From Bacteroidota bacterium (GTDB lineage Bacteria; Bacteroidota; Bacteroidia; Chitinophagales; Chitinophagaceae), in contig JAEZAY010000250.1 in NCBI GenBank assembly GCA_023427575.1, positions 1 through 9,528 of the forward strand: a stretch of DNA of 9,528 nucleotides. Reading direction: 5' to 3'. The position numbers and the translations under genes are program-made. Numbering within the stretch: position 1 is the first letter of the stretch; every line of letters begins with the position of its first letter. The notes beneath the pieces are model-generated. The model made no database searches, was not told the DNA's origin, and worked only from the letters and a program-made list of their open reading frames with translations. Shown piece after piece: positions 7,136 through 9,528 of this stretch.

Positions 7136-7382
7136 CTAAATCGGTTGTGCAAGCGCGTTGTGCGAAATCTCCCTGCAAATAAATTCCAAAACGATTGATG
7201 CTTATGCAAACATTTTTTTCGACCCTTCCGGTTGTACTCATCAACCAATCAATTTCAAATCCGATCCGTCCTCCTGTAAAAAGGCAAATTTAAACTGCTG
7301 ATTTATAACCAAAACCCATGTAGCCGGCCATCGGCCGATTACAGCATTATCAATTCTTTTTAACCGAAACTGTTTTCTGCTT

Positions 7383-9528
7383 ATGAGAAAAAACCTCCGT
7401 AGGGGATTACTCTACATGTGTATGCTGTTCTCTGCAATAGCATCGTATTCACAAACCAAAACCGTAACCGGGCGGGTAGTGGATGCAAAAACCGATGAAG
7501 CCATTGTAGGCGCTTCCATCGAAATTAAAAATTTTAAAGGGGGCACCCGCAGTGAAGAAGATGGCTCTTTCAACGTGGTGGTACCCGACAATGCCCGGCA
7601 GCTGGTTGTATCGGCCGTTGGTTATGAAAGCCAGGATCTATCCATTCCTGCCAGTCTGAATATACTGGTTACATTAATCGCCAAAGACACTTCCCTCCAG
7701 GATGTTGTGGTGGTTGCATATGGAACGCAGAAAAAGGCCACCGTAACCGGGGCGCTTGCTACCATTACCACCCGCGATCTGGTTCAAAGCCCGGTATCAA
7801 ACCTTACCAACGCCCTTGCCGGTCGTTTACCCGGCCTGATTACCACTCAACGCAGTGGTGAACCCGGAGTGGATGCCAGCACCCTGTACATCCGCGGAAT
7901 CAGTACGCTGGGAACTGCCACGCCCATCATTATGGTGGATGGCGTTGAACGCAGCATGGATTATATCGATCCGAATGATGTGGAAAGCCTAACCATTCTG
8001 AAAGATGCGGCGGCTACCGCCGTTCTGGGGATGCGCGGGGCGAACGGGGCTGTTCTGATCACCACCAAAAGAGGTAAAACCGGAGCGCCACAGGTTAGTT
8101 TCCGAACTTCGGTTGGTTTGCAGGAACCCACCCGCCTGCCAGAATACCTCGGTGCCTATGACTATGCCCGCTTAAAGAACGAAGCATTGGTAAATGATGG
8201 GGCTGAACCCTCATTCCCCGAAGAGGAAATTGAAAAATATCGTACCGGCGAACTGCCAAGCACCGACTATTACAAGTTCTTCATGCAGCCCTCAGGCGTG
8301 CAGCAGGGCAACCTGAACATTTCCGGCGGAAATGAAGTTGTCCGGTATTTTGTTTCATCGGGTTTTAATATTCAGTCGGGCAACTATAAATACACCCGCG
8401 ATAACCCAAGCAGTTATGATGCGAACAATATCATGAAGCGTTATAATTTCCGCGCGAATGTGGATGTGAACATCAATCCCAACCTGATCGCCCGGCTCGA
8501 TCTGGCTGGAATCCTGACCTCCCGCACCGATGGGAACAACTCGGCGGGAACCATCATGAACCTGGCCAACCGGATGGCTCCAATATATCCGATCTTCAAT
8601 GAAGACGGATCACTTTGGGGGAACGGCACCTTCACCCAGAATCTCTATGGTGAATTGTCGCAGAAAGGATATCGGGTTTGGTATAATAACACTTTGCAGG
8701 GAACATTTTCATTAACCCGCAAGCTCGATTTTATCACAAGAAACCTGTCTGGTAAACTATCTTTCTCATACGATAATACCAATACGCCCAATACAACCTA
8801 TTCGCGCAACTACGCGGTATTCCAGCCACGTTTCAACGCGCTGGGGCAGGTTTCGGGATACAACCAGTTTGGCAATGAAACCGAGATCAATCCCAACGGT
8901 AGTTTCAGCGGCGGCGACGCTTTAAGAAACACCTATCTGGAAGCGACCCTAAACTGGAACAGAAGCTTTCAAAAACATGAGCTTTCCGGGCTACTTCTAT
9001 ACAATCGCCGCCTGGTGGAAAGAAACTCTTTTATTCCGCAGGCTTATGAAAGTTTCATGTTCCGCGGAACCTACAACTTCAAATCAAAATACCTGGCTGA
9101 GTTCAGCGCTTCTTACCAGGGATCGGAAAACTTCCCGAAAGAAAGCCGCTATGGCTTGTTCCCCTCCGCATCGATCGGTTGGGTGATGTCGGAAGAAAAT
9201 TTCATCCGCGACAATGTTGACTGGCTGACATTCCTGAAACTGAGAGCATCTTACGGTGAAGTGGGTAATGACCGCAGCGGTGATCCATGGAACATCAATA
9301 ACCGCTTTTTGTGGTTTACTTCTTGGGCCGGCGCGGATGCTTACTGGTTTGGAACAAACGCCCAGCAGGCCAATGGATGGGCTCAGGGTTCGGTTGGTAA
9401 TGCCGGGGTAACCTGGGAAAGAGGCCGGATCGGCAACCTTGGGATCGAAGCCCGCCTCTGGCAGGATAAACTGGGAATTACGGTTGACTTCTTTAAACAA
9501 CGCCGCAGCCAGATCCTCACCTCACGGA
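7383..9528 (+). CDS. SusC/RagA-family TonB-dependent outer-membrane transporter, partial (3' end outside window)
   Basis: The frame is open from the ATG at 7383 through the window end, giving 715 residues, about two thirds of a usual 1000-1100-residue SusC. A signal peptide (about 1-23, MRKNLRRGLLYMCMLFSAIASYS) is followed by a carboxypeptidase-regulatory-like domain (about 27-105; VTGRVVDAKTDEAIVGASI, EDGSFNVVVP). Next come the SusC hallmark DVVVVAYGTQKKATVTGA (107-124) and the plug domain (YIRGISTLG near 169-177; IIMVDGV; ILKDAAATAVLGMRGANGAV; ITTKRGKTG). The rest is beta-barrel sequence. No STN signalling domain precedes the regulatory-like domain, so an anti-sigma-linked switch is not expected. 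Family members import oligosaccharides or peptides across the outer membrane with a SusD lipoprotein and TonB/ExbBD energy. The SusD partner would be expected just downstream, outside the window. The substrate cannot be told from sequence. Confidence 0.93.
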   Translation, partial: MRKNLRRGLLYMCMLFSAIASYSQTKTVTGRVVDAKTDEAIVGASIEIKNFKGGTRSEEDGSFNVVVPDNARQLVVSAVGYESQDLSIPASLNILVTLIAKDTSLQDVVVVAYGTQKKATVTGALATITTRDLVQSPVSNLTNALAGRLPGLITTQRSGEPGVDASTLYIRGISTLGTATPIIMVDGVERSMDYIDPNDVESLTILKDAAATAVLGMRGANGAVLITTKRGKTGAPQVSFRTSVGLQEPTRLPEYLGAYDYARLKNEALVNDGAEPSFPEEEIEKYRTGELPSTDYYKFFMQPSGVQQGNLNISGGNEVVRYFVSSGFNIQSGNYKYTRDNPSSYDANNIMKRYNFRANVDVNINPNLIARLDLAGILTSRTDGNNSAGTIMNLANRMAPIYPIFNEDGSLWGNGTFTQNLYGELSQKGYRVWYNNTLQGTFSLTRKLDFITRNLSGKLSFSYDNTNTPNTTYSRNYAVFQPRFNALGQVSGYNQFGNETEINPNGSFSGGDALRNTYLEATLNWNRSFQKHELSGLLLYNRRLVERNSFIPQAYESFMFRGTYNFKSKYLAEFSASYQGSENFPKESRYGLFPSASIGWVMSEENFIRDNVDWLTFLKLRASYGEVGNDRSGDPWNINNRFLWFTSWAGADAYWFGTNAQQANGWAQGSVGNAGVTWERGRIGNLGIEARLWQDKLGITVDFFKQRRSQILTSR

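Larger units (their letters stand above)
7028..7382. other. 355-bp divergent intergenic region
   Basis: This separates the minus-strand flavoprotein gene from the plus-strand SusC gene. It holds a nested palindrome (7071-7097), a promoter candidate reading toward SusC (7105-7135), a tandem GTTGTGC pair (7144-7150 and 7157-7163) and a small hairpin (CGGCC/GGCCG, 7325-7337). No protein-coding frame, tRNA or strong terminator is apparent. The predicted SusC leader of about 240 nt fills most of it. Confidence 0.6.

Noticed and set aside
7318..7323. ATG-TAG start-stop pair in the SusC leader as a regulatory minimal upstream frame
   Set aside because: There is no ribosome-binding context, and six bases occur easily by chance.
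9084..9500. Minus-strand 138-residue open frame opposite the SusC gene
   Set aside because: The plus strand encodes clear SusC barrel sequence throughout. The antisense product has no recognisable domain.

Overview
The window looks like chromosomal DNA from a member of the Bacteroidota, probably a Chitinophagaceae- or Cytophagales-like environmental lineage. This rests on a SusC-type TonB-dependent transporter with the family's N-terminal carboxypeptidase-regulatory-like domain, a giant secreted repeat protein ending in a type IX secretion (T9SS) sorting domain, promoter candidates of the TTTG / TAnnTTTG type, and starts without clear Shine-Dalgarno sequences. Genus-level placement is inference.

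Layout, left to right: (1) a probable C-terminal stub of an upstream gene (2-76). (2) An unrecognised protein reading frame, 193-1005, interrupted by an in-frame TAA at 622-624. (3) After 21 bp, a secreted DUF1080 / 3-keto-disaccharide hydrolase-family protein (1027-1710), with a terminator-like hairpin inside its signal-peptide coding region. (4) A 209-bp gap with a candidate promoter, then a 1334-residue secreted protein (1920-5924): signal peptide, one HYR-like domain, fifteen ~76-residue Ig/HYR-like modules and a T9SS tail. (5) A convergent nitronate monooxygenase-family flavoprotein on the minus strand (5954-7027). (6) A 355-bp divergent intergenic region with nested palindromes, a good Bacteroidota-type promoter and a long leader. 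(7) The first ~715 residues of a SusC/RagA-family outer-membrane transporter (7383 to the window edge).

The most interesting structure is inside the giant protein. Its fifteen modules are not equivalent but alternate strictly between two types. The A type has A-x-D-x-C-x-G around the second cysteine and is normally 77 residues long. The B type lacks that Asp, usually has C-G directly, and is normally 76 long. The array therefore grew as A-B dyads of 153 residues (459 bp), ends on a lone A, and keeps two cysteines and one tryptophan in all fifteen modules. DNA matches at one-dyad and near two-dyad distances support dyad duplication.

Functionally, the DUF1080 protein and SusC transporter fit extracellular glycan or glycoside use, and the repeat protein fits a cell-surface adhesin or stalk. 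No SusD is in view because the window ends inside susC, so a full polysaccharide-utilisation locus cannot be confirmed. No RNA genes, CRISPR arrays or insertion sequences were seen.
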